NCBI RefSeq assembly: GCF_022346885.1
Contig: NZ_JAKRNK010000011.1
Location: 1 to 64,000, forward strand
DNA from: Paenibacillus sp. ACRRX
Lineage (GTDB): Bacteria > Bacillota > Bacilli > Paenibacillales > Paenibacillaceae
DNA length: 64,000 nucleotides
Reading direction: 5' to 3'
This document shows, piece by piece, positions 1-7,379 of this stretch. The notes under the pieces are model-generated. The model was given only the letters and a program-made list of their open reading frames with translations, was not told where the DNA came from and did not search any database. How positions within the stretch are numbered: position 1 is the stretch's first letter; every line of letters starts with the position of its first letter. The position numbers and the translations under genes were made by a program.

Positions 1-62
1 TTCGGGGTGGAAGCACAGTAATGTGTGGAGCTGACGAATACTAATCGGTCGAGGGCTTATCC
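1..62 (+). rRNA. 23S ribosomal RNA, 3' end (partial)
   Basis: The first bases match the conserved 3' terminus of bacterial 23S rRNA: the GGTGGAAGC stretch, then GTGGAGCTGACGAATACTAATCG and the closing GAGGGCTTA. The 5' part lies outside the window. The exact end (about 60-63) is inferred by analogy with B. subtilis. Only about 70 bases separate it from the first tRNA, too few for a 5S gene. Confidence 0.93.
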
Positions 63-133
63 TAATCATTCTAAGTAGAGCATGTACACTTCGCATTCAG
101 TTTTCAAAGTGCAAGCTTTGAATACAGTTATAT

Positions 134-209
134 TCCCTGATAGCTCAGTTGGTAGAGCACTCGACTGTTAATCGAGTTGTCACAGGTTCGAGTCCTGTTC
201 GGGGAGCCA
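134..209 (+). tRNA. tRNA-Asn (GTT)
   Basis: Full cloverleaf with acceptor stem TCCCTGA/TCGGGGA, anticodon GTT, T-loop GTTCGAGTC and encoded CCA. It is the first gene of the 16-tRNA array behind the 23S gene. Confidence 0.97.
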
Positions 210-212
210 TAT

Positions 213-305
213 GGAGAGATGTCCGAGTTTGGTCGAAGGAGCACGATTGGAAATCGTGTAGGCGCCACAAGCGTCTCGGGGGTTCGAATCCCCCTCTCTC
301 CGCCA
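213..305 (+). tRNA. tRNA-Ser (GGA)
   Basis: A long class II tRNA with a variable arm, acceptor GGAGAGA, anticodon GGA and encoded CCA. Confidence 0.97.
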
Positions 306-312
306 GTAGCAT

Positions 313-387
313 GGCCCGTTGGTCAAGGGGTTAAGACACCTCCCTTTCACGGAGGTAACAGGGGTTCGAATCCCCTACGGGTCACCA
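313..387 (+). tRNA. tRNA-Glu (TTC)
   Basis: Acceptor GGCCCGT/ACGGGTC, anticodon TTC in the loop CTTTCAC, encoded CCA. Confidence 0.97.
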
Positions 388-475
388 TTACAACTTCTCA
401 ACTGGTAATAATTGAGGGTTGAATAAGCTTTGAAGATTTGATATGATATAAAAGTCGCTGATGAAACAACAACAT

Positions 476-551
476 GGACGCTTAGCTCAGCTGGGAGAGC
501 ATCTGCCTTACAAGCAGAGGGTCGGCGGTTCGATCCCGTCAGCGTCCACCA
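476..551 (+). tRNA. tRNA-Val (TAC)
   Basis: Acceptor GGACGCT/AGCGTCC, anticodon TAC, encoded CCA. It follows an 88-bp spacer, the largest gap in the array. Confidence 0.97.
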
Positions 552-557
552 TAATAT

Positions 558-634
<77 letters not shown>

Positions 635-644
635 AATAAATCGT

Positions 645-721
645 GGAGCTGTGGTGTAGAGGCCTAACATGCCTGCCTGTCACGCAGGAGACCGCGGGTT
701 CGAATCCCGTCAGCTCCGCCA
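645..721 (+). tRNA. tRNA-Asp (GTC)
   Basis: Acceptor GGAGCTG/CAGCTCC, anticodon GTC, encoded CCA. Confidence 0.97.
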
Positions 722-760
722 TTTAATTAATATTGGTTAGGGCGATTAAGTACGAAATTA

Positions 761-836
761 GGCTCGGTAGCTCAGTCGGTAGAGCAAAGGACTGAAAATC
801 CTTGTGTCGGCGGTTCGATTCCGTCCCGAGCCACCA
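761..836 (+). tRNA. tRNA-Phe (GAA)
   Basis: Acceptor GGCTCGG/CCGAGCC, anticodon GAA, encoded CCA. Confidence 0.97.
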
Positions 837-848
837 TATAAGTTTTGC

Positions 849-924
849 GCCGGTGTAGCTCAGTTGGTAGAGCGGCTGACTTGTAATCAGTAGGTCGAGG
901 GTTCGACTCCTTTCGCCGGCACCA
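849..924 (+). tRNA. tRNA-Thr (TGT)
   Basis: Acceptor GCCGGTG/CGCCGGC with one wobble pair, anticodon TGT, encoded CCA. Confidence 0.97.
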
Positions 925-928
925 TCTT

Positions 929-1014
929 GGAGGATTAGCGAAGTGGCCAAACGCAGCAGACTGTAAATCTGTTCCCGTCCGGGTTCGGTGGTTCGAATCC
1001 ATCATCCTCCACCA
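929..1014 (+). tRNA. tRNA-Tyr (GTA)
   Basis: Class II tRNA with a variable arm (CCCGTCCGGG), acceptor GGAGGAT/ATCCTCC, anticodon GTA, encoded CCA. Confidence 0.97.
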
Positions 1015-1018
1015 TTAT

Positions 1019-1092
1019 AGGGGCATAGTTTAAAGGTAGAACAACGGTCTCCAAAACCGTTGGTGTGGGTTCAATTCCTGCTGCCCCTGCCA
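1019..1092 (+). tRNA. tRNA-Trp (CCA)
   Basis: Acceptor AGGGGCA/TGCCCCT, anticodon CCA, G discriminator and encoded CCA. Confidence 0.97.
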
Positions 1093-1129
1093 AGAAGATC
1101 TTGGCGAAATTGAATATTTTTAGGAATGT

Positions 1130-1206
1130 GGCGGTCGTGGCGAAGGGGTTAACGCACCGGATTGTGGCTCCGGCACTCGGGGGTTCAAGTCCCCTCGATC
1201 GCCCCA
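1130..1206 (+). tRNA. tRNA-His (GTG)
   Basis: Anticodon GTG. The gene encodes the extra 5' G (position -1) facing C73, the histidine identity pair, and the CCA end. Confidence 0.96.
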
Positions 1207-1214
1207 TATACCTT

Positions 1215-1289
1215 TGGGGATTAGCCAAGCGGTAAGGCAACGGACTTTGACTCCGTCATGCATAGGTTCAAATCCTATATCCCCAGCCA
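1215..1289 (+). tRNA. tRNA-Gln (TTG)
   Basis: Acceptor TGGGGAT/ATCCCCA, anticodon TTG, encoded CCA. Confidence 0.97.
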
Positions 1290-1292
1290 TTT

Positions 1293-1367
1293 GCGGACAT
1301 AGCTCAGTGGTAGAGTATCGCCTTGCCAAGGCGAGGGTCGCGGGTTCGAATCCCGTTGTCCGCTCCA
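1293..1367 (+). tRNA. tRNA-Gly (GCC)
   Basis: Acceptor GCGGACA/TGTCCGC, anticodon GCC, encoded CCA. Confidence 0.97.
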
Positions 1368-1371
1368 TTAT

Positions 1372-1446
1372 GGCGCCATAGCCAAGTGGTAAGGCAAAGC
1401 TCTGCAAAAGCTTTATTCCCCAGTTCAAATCTGGGTGGCGCCTCCA
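1372..1446 (+). tRNA. tRNA-Cys (GCA)
   Basis: Acceptor GGCGCCA/TGGCGCC, anticodon GCA, encoded CCA. Confidence 0.97.
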
Positions 1447-1483
1447 AAAAGTTTTAAAAGATTTGATTGAAATGGCTTCATAT

Positions 1484-1560
1484 GTGCCCTTAGCTCAGCT
1501 GGATAGAGTATTTGACTACGAATCAAAAGGTCGGGAGTTCGAATCTCTCAGGGCACGCCA
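1484..1560 (+). tRNA. tRNA-Arg (ACG)
   Basis: Acceptor GTGCCCT/AGGGCAC, anticodon ACG (A34 is expected to be read as inosine), encoded CCA. Confidence 0.97.
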
Positions 1561-1574
1561 CTTAAATTTAATAT

Positions 1575-1656
1575 GCCGGTGTGGCGGAATGGCAGACGCG
1601 CGCGACTCAAAATCGTGAGGGAAACCGTGGAGGTTCGAGTCCTCTCACCGGCACCA
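1575..1656 (+). tRNA. tRNA-Leu (CAA)
   Basis: Class II tRNA with acceptor GCCGGTG/CACCGGC, anticodon CAA, variable arm and encoded CCA. It is the last gene of the array; a terminator follows. Confidence 0.97.
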
Positions 1657-1669
1657 TTTCAAAATTCAG

Positions 1670-1697
1670 ACCCAAGATGATTCTTGGGTTTTTTTAT
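1670..1697 (+). terminator. Terminator of the rRNA/tRNA array
   Basis: The inverted repeat ACCCAAG/CTTGGGT is followed by seven T. From here to about 1937 no gene or clear signal is seen. Confidence 0.85.
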
Positions 1698-1932
1698 TGC
1701 TTTAAAAGAATAATTTATAGACAGAATAACTTATAGATAGGGAAAGCATACAACAATATTCGTTAATAACTAATTAAGACTTGTTGACTGCATATGCGCA
1801 GCATCTAAAATCGTATGGGCCTTGTTTGTATGGCATGCTTGTTTAGTAAATGGATTGCTATTGTATGCAACTACCGAGAATGTAGGACAGCTTATCCAAC
1901 AACAGAATCGATACGATTGTCTATATTCTAAT

Positions 1933-1975
1933 ACAAAAGCCAAGCAGTGAAGCTTATGCTCGCGTCTGCTTGGCT
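1933..1975 (-). terminator. Terminator of nfeD-floT
   Basis: A ten-base perfect stem (AGCCAAGCAG/CTGCTTGGCT) lies just past the floT stop. Read on the minus strand it runs into TTTTGTAT. Confidence 0.75.
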
Positions 1976-1993
1976 CTTTATAATTATAATATT

Positions 1994-3511
1994 TTATTGC
2001 GTATCACTGTTAGTAACTGGTATATCTGCAGTTGGAGCAATCACTGCACGGCTAGGTTCGCTTCCTGCGCCATCGGTCAATCTTTTGATCATTTTCTCAA
2101 TGTCGAGTCCTGAGACATCTTTGAGCATTTGTGGCGCTGTCGCCATAAGTTGGGTGACATAGTTGCTGACGCGGGCTGCTCCTTCACCATGCCCTGTATC
2201 TACTACCGTCAATTTGTCAATCGACTTAATTGGTTCAGCTACTTTACCTGCTAATTCAGGAAGCATCTTTACGACAATGTCGAGCACTGCTGCTTCGCCA
2301 AACTTTTCGAATGCTTCAGCTAGCTTCTGCTTGGCTTCTGCTTCAGCTAGACCTCGCAAGCGGATAACATCGGCTTCAGCTGTACCACGAGCGCGTTCTG
2401 CGTCTGCAATTGCAAGACCTTCAAGCCGCTTCTGCTCGGCTAATGCCTTCGCTTCGGCTTCGATGCGGTATTGCAGCGCATCCGCTTCAAGAACTTTGCG
2501 GGATTTTTCCGCTTCCGCAGCTTGAACGACGGAATAACGCTCTGCATCGGCCTTCTTCTTCACTTCAGAATCATATTGCTTCTCGCGGCGCAGTATTTCT
2601 TTGCCCTCGAGATCGATTTCACGTTCTTTTCTAACCAGTTCAACACGCATTTGCTCTTCAACTACACTTTGCTTGGAACGTGCTTCCTGGATATGGTATG
2701 CCTGATCCGCTTCGGCTCTTGCTTGATCCTGTTCTTTCTTAAAGGAAGCGATCTTCAGTTCTTTCTCTTTACCGGCTTCAGCAATATTCGTATCACGAAG
2801 GAGCTCAGCCTTCATACCTTCTTCCTCCGCCTTCGCCTTCTGAATTCGAGAATCACGAATTGCTTCTGCCTCAGCAATATCCGCGTCTCGTTTTACAGCT
2901 GCAATCCGAGGCTTCCCGAGTGCTTCTAGGTAACCATGCTTGTCGCGAACGTCTTTGATGGTAAAAGAGACAATTAACAATCCCATCTTCTTGAGATCTT
3001 TAGCGGCAACGGATTGAACCTCCTGCGCGAAGCGATCACGGTTGCGGTATACTTCTTCGACGGTCATCGATCCAAGAATGGCCCGAAGATGACCTTCTAA
3101 TACTTCTTGGGCTTCACTCTGCAATGCCACCGTAGGCTTCCCAAGAAACTGCTCCGCAGCTGTTGCCACATCTTCCACAGATCCTCCGATTTTGATGATA
3201 GCAACGGCGTCTGTCAGGACTGGAACCCCTTGCTCGGTGTACACTTCAGGTGTTGTGACATCCAACTTGTGTGAAAGCAAAGATAAAAACTGTGATTGCT
3301 GGAAAATAGGAAGTATAAAGGCACCGCCACCGCGGACGATTTTCATCTTGCGACCGGTTTCATCTGAGGACACATTACGGCTGCCTAGATATGAACCAGT
3401 CACAATCATTGCTTCGTCTGGGCTTACGGTTTTGTATCGTGCCCAAAATGCCAAGCCTAGTACAACGATCACACCCACTAGGATAAGGGGTATCAATAAA
3501 TAATCTTCCAT
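1994..3511 (-). CDS. floT: Flotillin-like scaffold protein FloT (YuaG)
   Basis: A 505-residue flotillin/SPFH protein, close to the usual length of Bacillus FloT. An N-terminal hydrophobic segment (about residues 5-24) anchors it. The SPFH/band-7 domain follows to about residue 210, then a long Glu/Ala/Lys-rich coiled coil with many EAEA repeats (about 210-400) that should mediate oligomerisation. FloT organises functional membrane microdomains and supports envelope-stress resistance and protein secretion in Bacillales. The ATG is set by an AAAGGAG ribosome binding site. It is the second gene after nfeD, matching yuaF-floT of B. subtilis, and is probably driven by the sigma-W promoter upstream of nfeD. 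Confidence 0.93.
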   Translation of the reverse strand: MEDYLLIPLILVGVIVVLGLAFWARYKTVSPDEAMIVTGSYLGSRNVSSDETGRKMKIVRGGGAFILPIFQQSQFLSLLSHKLDVTTPEVYTEQGVPVLTDAVAIIKIGGSVEDVATAAEQFLGKPTVALQSEAQEVLEGHLRAILGSMTVEEVYRNRDRFAQEVQSVAAKDLKKMGLLIVSFTIKDVRDKHGYLEALGKPRIAAVKRDADIAEAEAIRDSRIQKAKAEEEGMKAELLRDTNIAEAGKEKELKIASFKKEQDQARAEADQAYHIQEARSKQSVVEEQMRVELVRKEREIDLEGKEILRREKQYDSEVKKKADAERYSVVQAAEAEKSRKVLEADALQYRIEAEAKALAEQKRLEGLAIADAERARGTAEADVIRLRGLAEAEAKQKLAEAFEKFGEAAVLDIVVKMLPELAGKVAEPIKSIDKLTVVDTGHGEGAARVSNYVTQLMATAPQMLKDVSGLDIEKMIKRLTDGAGSEPSRAVIAPTADIPVTNSDTQ

Positions 3512-3627
3512 CCCATTCTCTCCTTTTTATTCATATATGTATGAGAAAAACTTCGGAATGAAGCTTTTCACAACAAACGAACATATGGATTGATTTGTGT
3601 GGTAAAGAATATGATTTAACTAAGAGA

Positions 3628-4143
3628 TTATTCAAGGATGGATACAAATACCGTATGTTCTCTCACCTCGATAACAACTACCCGACTATCTTGAGCTATA
3701 GCAATTCCATCAAAAGAGGCCGCGATCTGATTCGTATTGCTTACCCCAACTTTAATAAGCACTTCACCATAGCCCTGGGCGGGTATCGCAATACTGACAT
3801 CCCCAATTGAGCCTACTAATTCATGGATGGAATAACCAATAGAATTCTCACTGTTCTCCATCGGTTTTATATAGAGGAAGTAAACGAGCACAGCTATCAA
3901 AATAGCTCCTGCAACCGCGATGGTGACTATAAAACCAGTGTGAAGCAAGGAGTATCGGGTAAGCAAAATGCCGATGGCGCCAATTGAAGTTAAGCCGCTG
4001 ACTAGTACAGTGGGCTGTAAAAATGGAACATGGGTATCACCGACTACAAAGTGAAAGGCATGTTCCAATAAATCGCTAAATATTAGCGTAACAAGCGCAT
4101 AAATAACACCAAACACGAGTAAACCCCAATATAAAGCTTCCAT
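3628..4143 (-). CDS. NfeD-family membrane protein (YuaF-like)
   Basis: A 171-residue protein with three to four hydrophobic segments in its first 105 residues and a C-terminal beta-rich part that fits the NfeD OB-fold. NfeD proteins are encoded next to flotillins and are thought to partner them. An in-frame GTG 15 bases upstream exists, but the GAGGAG ribosome binding site lies between it and the ATG at 4143, so the ATG is chosen. It is transcribed before floT, with a 116-base gap. Confidence 0.85.
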   Translation of the reverse strand: MEALYWGLLVFGVIYALVTLIFSDLLEHAFHFVVGDTHVPFLQPTVLVSGLTSIGAIGILLTRYSLLHTGFIVTIAVAGAILIAVLVYFLYIKPMENSENSIGYSIHELVGSIGDVSIAIPAQGYGEVLIKVGVSNTNQIAASFDGIAIAQDSRVVVIEVREHTVFVSILE

Positions 4144-4226
4144 CGCATCACTCCTCACATGAAAGCTGCCTCATCTGCTTTCCATTTGGTAATGAAATCA
4201 CTCTAATGGGCAGTTATGGAATTATA

Positions 4227-4252
4227 TACGTTTGAATCAGGTGTTAGTTTCA
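4227..4252 (-). promoter_or_regulatory. Sigma-W promoter of nfeD-floT
   Basis: On the minus strand the sequence reads TGAAAC, 16 bases, CGTA. This is the exact consensus and spacing of the extracytoplasmic sigma factor SigW of Bacillus. It starts 84 bases upstream of the nfeD ATG. SigW controls yuaF-floT in B. subtilis, which makes the call strong. Confidence 0.88.
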
Positions 4253-4272
4253 ATGGGCGAGGGGCATGCAGA

Positions 4273-4306
4273 ACTGGAGTCTATGGAGGCCCCCGACTTC
4301 AGTCTA
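4273..4306 (+). promoter_or_regulatory. Tandem candidate LiaR operators
   Basis: The 11-mer ACTNNAGTCTA occurs twice, at 4273-4283 and 4296-4306, exactly 23 bp start to start (about two helical turns). Each contains the palindrome ACT-N2-AGT. Being repeated, on one DNA face and upstream of an operon that ends in its own NarL-type regulator, they are good candidates for LiaR binding sites. The assignment to LiaR is inference. Confidence 0.55.
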
Positions 4307-4332
4307 GGTTTAAATACCGTCCACAGCCTGTT

Positions 4333-4359
4333 TTGAGATGACAAGAAACAACCTAGAAT
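4333..4359 (+). promoter_or_regulatory. Candidate promoter of the lia/psp operon
   Basis: A TTGAGA box and a TAGAAT box are separated by 15 bases. The short spacer and imperfect -35 suit an activator-dependent promoter. The two repeats above lie 30-80 bp upstream. Confidence 0.4.
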
Positions 4360-4402
4360 AAAGACATAAGCAAACGACATATGAAAGGTGGTGACGAACA
4401 CA

Positions 4403-4705
4403 ATGCAAAAGAAAGGAAATACTCTAGCATTACTGTTGATCGGACTTGGGGCATTCCTCTTGTTGAGTAAGCTTGGTTTAAGCTTTGGAGGATTGTTCGG
4501 ATACCTGATACCAGTTGCAATGATTGCACTTGGATATTACGGCATTAAAGCAGGAAATTCGTTCTTTGGTTGGATATTCATTATCATCGGTGCCATTTCC
4601 TTAATCGGCAAGTTGTCCTGGATTATCGGCTTACTTATTGCAATCGGCATGATATGTTTTGGAGTGTCTATGCTGGTAGGCAAACGTAAAGGGTATCCAA
4701 ATTAA
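4403..4705 (+). CDS. LiaI/LiaF-TM-like small membrane protein
   Basis: A 100-residue, very hydrophobic protein with about four membrane segments and a short basic tail (GKRKG). It resembles LiaI and the transmembrane half of LiaF; in B. subtilis LiaI is the membrane anchor for the PspA-like LiaH. The ATG at 4403 is preferred over an upstream GTG because AAAGGTGG lies just before it. It heads an operon whose next gene is a PspA homologue, so a membrane-recruitment role is likely. Assignment is by composition and context. Confidence 0.7.
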   Translation: MQKKGNTLALLLIGLGAFLLLSKLGLSFGGLFGYLIPVAMIALGYYGIKAGNSFFGWIFIIIGAISLIGKLSWIIGLLIAIGMICFGVSMLVGKRKGYPN

Positions 4706-4746
4706 ACATAGGCTACTGAAATTCGAAATAAGGAGGGTTAAACAGC

Positions 4747-5415
4747 ATGAGCAATATATTCCGGCGAGTACGAGATATTACACTCGCCTCACTAAACGAA
4801 CATTTAGAGAAGTCGGAAGACCCGATTCGCCTCATTGACCAGTTTCTGATGCGTACTCGTCAAGAAATTACGGAAGCGGAGCGGTTGTATCAACAGTATG
4901 TCATGCATGCGAACCAGATGAAGCAGCAGCTTAATCAAGCAGCGGAACTTCGCGATCGTAGAGAGCAGCAAGCTCTGCTGGCTCTTAAAGCTAATGAGGA
5001 ATATGCAGCTAAGCTAGCCCTTCAAGAGAAATTGATGCATGAAGAGAAAGTGTTAAATTACACAGATTTATATGATAAAAGCAAGCAGGCGATTCTCGAT
5101 CTGGAAGAACAACTGCACACTTTAAAAAGCGAATTCCAAACGGTGTATGACAAACGTCAAATGTTCATCGCCCGTATGCAGACGATTCGTTTGCAGCAGC
5201 GTATGAACGAACGGGGATTGGGGAATCCAAACCAGGTTGATGGCATGTTCCGTCGATTGGACGATCGTGTGACTGATATGGAGTGGGAATCCCAAAGCTT
5301 GCGCGACGTTCGCCGTATGAATGAAGCCAGCTATAGAGGCTCTTATGAAAAGGATGCCCAAGTGCAGCAGGAGATGGAGCGCTTGAAGCAGAAGCTGAAC
5401 ACACCTAAGGAGTGA
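4747..5415 (+). CDS. liaH: PspA/IM30 family protein, LiaH-like
   Basis: A 222-residue, almost entirely helical coiled-coil protein with the N-terminal amphipathic helix (NIFRRVRDITLASLNEHLEK) and the EDPIRLIDQ segment typical of PspA/IM30. These proteins assemble into rings or rods on the inner face of the membrane and protect damaged membranes. An AAGGAGGG ribosome binding site precedes the ATG. It follows the LiaI-like gene, as liaI-liaH in B. subtilis. It is clearly diverged from the second PspA homologue two genes downstream. Confidence 0.85.
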   Translation: MSNIFRRVRDITLASLNEHLEKSEDPIRLIDQFLMRTRQEITEAERLYQQYVMHANQMKQQLNQAAELRDRREQQALLALKANEEYAAKLALQEKLMHEEKVLNYTDLYDKSKQAILDLEEQLHTLKSEFQTVYDKRQMFIARMQTIRLQQRMNERGLGNPNQVDGMFRRLDDRVTDMEWESQSLRDVRRMNEASYRGSYEKDAQVQQEMERLKQKLNTPKE

Positions 5416-5422
5416 TAGAAGG

Positions 5423-5914
5423 ATGAACAAGAAGCTGTATCGTTCCACACGTGATTCTAAAATGTGCGGACTGTGTGGCGGACTTGCGGAATGGCTGAAT
5501 ATCGATGCAACACTCATCCGTGTGTTGTTTGTGATCGGGGTCATATTTTCCGGATTCACCCTGCTCGTTGTCTACTTTGTCATAGCACTTGTAGTTCCGA
5601 AAGAGCCTCGGCCGCATGGCCCGATGGGATTTAACGGTTCGAACGGATATGGTCCAAACAATTACTATGACCAACAAGGCTATAATGGCGGCTATGCAGG
5701 TGGAGGATACTCACATGACCGCGATGCCCAATACCATCGCAATGACTATCGCAGCCGCAACGATTATCGCTCACAGCAGCAATATAACAGTTCGTACGAT
5801 AACAACAGTTCGAATATCGACTCCATGATGGGTGATATTGAGAAGAAAGCTATGATGAACGAATTACAACAATTGCGCGAGAAACTCGCAAAGTACGAGA
5901 AAGGGGATAAGTAA
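5423..5914 (+). CDS. pspC: PspC domain protein with Gly/Tyr/Asn-rich tail
   Basis: 163 residues. Residues 1-65 are a PspC domain: a short basic start with [10 protein letters not shown], then a hydrophobic helix (about 30-58). Residues 65-125 are low-complexity and rich in Gly, Tyr, Asn, Ser and Arg; the last 30 form a charged helix. PspC is a membrane component of phage-shock systems that senses or relays envelope damage. It sits between the two pspA-like genes, with 7-base and 1-base gaps, so co-expression is near certain. The tail is not part of classical PspC and its role is unknown. Confidence 0.85.
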   Translation: MNKKLYRSTRDSKMCGLCGGLAEWLNIDATLIRVLFVIGVIFSGFTLLVVYFVIALVVPKEPRPHGPMGFNGSNGYGPNNYYDQQGYNGGYAGGGYSHDRDAQYHRNDYRSRNDYRSQQQYNSSYDNNSSNIDSMMGDIEKKAMMNELQQLREKLAKYEKGDK

Positions 5915-5915
5915 A

Positions 5916-6593
5916 ATGGGAGTATTTAAACGTATTAAGGACATGACAAAGGCATCTGTACATGATTTGTTGGATAAGGTTGAGGATCCGGTAGTAATGT
6001 TGAATCAATACCTGCGTGATATGGAGCAAGAAATTCGTGAGGCTGAAGTAACAGTCGCTAAGCAAATGGCTAACGAGCGCCGTATGAAACAACGTTACGA
6101 GGAAGCAGTACGCGTTTCGGGTGAACGTGAAGCACAAGCAGGACGTGCATTGACTTCAGGCCAAGAGGAATTGGCAAGAAAATTGCTGGAAGAAAAATTA
6201 TACTATGATCAAAAGATAGTAGAATTCGGCGATCTTCATGCTCAGGCGAAAGCACAGGCAGAAGAGTTGATGCATCAAATGCACGTCATGAAGGATGAGT
6301 TCTACAAGCTTCGTAACAAACGTAATGAATTGGCTGCACGTGCTCAAATGGCACAAGCCCGTAAGCAAATGTCATCCATCAATACGCTGCATACAATTGA
6401 AAGCGGAAGTGCATCGCTTGGTTTCCACCGTATGGAGGAGAAAATTATGCAGCTAGAAGCAGAAGCTGATGTCCTGCGCGTGCCATATAGCTCAACCGCA
6501 TCTGTTTATCAACCGCCGGTTGATCCTGAAAAGCAATTAAAAGTAGAAGAACAACTTGCAGCATTAAAGCAAAAGCTCGGCAAAACGGAATAA
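5916..6593 (+). CDS. pspA: PspA/IM30 family protein, second copy
   Basis: A 225-residue coiled-coil protein beginning [20 protein letters not shown] with [19 protein letters not shown], the classical PspA signature (closer to YdjF/PspA than to LiaH). It is expected to bind and stabilise stressed membranes. It starts one base after the pspC stop, with AAGGGGAT in the end of pspC as ribosome binding site. Having two PspA subfamilies in one operon is notable. A strong hairpin follows before liaF. Confidence 0.88.
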   Translation: MGVFKRIKDMTKASVHDLLDKVEDPVVMLNQYLRDMEQEIREAEVTVAKQMANERRMKQRYEEAVRVSGEREAQAGRALTSGQEELARKLLEEKLYYDQKIVEFGDLHAQAKAQAEELMHQMHVMKDEFYKLRNKRNELAARAQMAQARKQMSSINTLHTIESGSASLGFHRMEEKIMQLEAEADVLRVPYSSTASVYQPPVDPEKQLKVEEQLAALKQKLGKTE

Positions 6594-6643
6594 CCTCTTG
6601 GGGTTTAATGATAGAGTATGATATGCTAATCATTGGGCTAAAT

Positions 6644-6668
6644 ACGGCGATGCATCCTGCATCGCCGT
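6644..6668 (+). terminator. Intra-operon hairpin between pspA and liaF
   Basis: An 11-base perfect stem (ACGGCGATGCA/TGCATCGCCGT) with a 3-base loop. No T-run follows, so it may be an mRNA processing or stability element, or a leaky terminator, rather than a full stop. Confidence 0.5.
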
Positions 6669-6705
6669 TAGTGCCTTTGTACAATGACAGAACAGGAGGT
6701 GCGAC

Positions 6706-7353
6706 ATGTTGTCGAATAACCGAATACTTGCTTATATTCTTATTGTGCTGGGGCTGTTTATATTAATCGGAAAATGGCTAAGCTTCGGGACGTTTGTCGC
6801 CCTTGTGCTGATCGTTGTCGGCATGCGTAAAGTGCAGTCGATGGAAACCAAGATCGGATATGTGCTGCTCGGTGTTGGTGGAGCCATACTTCTGTTGGAG
6901 CATCTGCCGTTGTTTATTGGCATCGTTCTTATCTCATTAGGCTTATTTTATGTCAGATCGCGTAAGGTACAGCCGAATGAGCAAGTCATAAAGCGTCAGA
7001 ATTTATCGACTAGCTTAAAATGGGATCGTGAGCCTTATCATCTGTATAGTCAAAGCTTATGGCATCTTGTCGGGGAAAGTGATATTGACTTGTCACTTGC
7101 GATTCTGGAGGAACCAGAGACAACACTTCTCTTCCAAGGTGTTATTGGTGATATTGATATTATAATTCCAGACCATATCGGTGTTGAGATCGAAGCAACC
7201 GTTTTATTTGGACAAATCGATGTGGGCCATGACAGAGACACGGGATTTTTTAATAAATGGACGTGGCGATCTCCAAATTATGAGAAAATGGATCAAAGAG
7301 TGAAACTGTATCTTTCGTATATCGTAGGAGATATTGACATTAAATTGCACTAG
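6706..7353 (+). CDS. liaF: LiaF-like membrane regulator
   Basis: 215 residues with about four hydrophobic segments in the first 85 residues, a basic linker, and a beta-rich soluble C-terminal half with repeated GDIDI and SDIDLS motifs characteristic of LiaF/VraT (formerly the cell-wall-active antibiotic response domain). LiaF keeps the LiaS kinase inactive until the envelope is damaged. Start set by AGGAGG 7 bases upstream. liaF, liaS and liaR follow the standard order. Confidence 0.88.
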   Translation: MLSNNRILAYILIVLGLFILIGKWLSFGTFVALVLIVVGMRKVQSMETKIGYVLLGVGGAILLLEHLPLFIGIVLISLGLFYVRSRKVQPNEQVIKRQNLSTSLKWDREPYHLYSQSLWHLVGESDIDLSLAILEEPETTLLFQGVIGDIDIIIPDHIGVEIEATVLFGQIDVGHDRDTGFFNKWTWRSPNYEKMDQRVKLYLSYIVGDIDIKLH

Positions 7354-7379
7354 GTCAGGTGAAAGGAGAAGCTTTCCGC

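Noticed and set aside
2163-2929. Plus-strand ORFs rich in Ser, Ala and Phe opposite floT
   Set aside because: They are antisense shadows of the coiled coil of floT, without ribosome binding sites.
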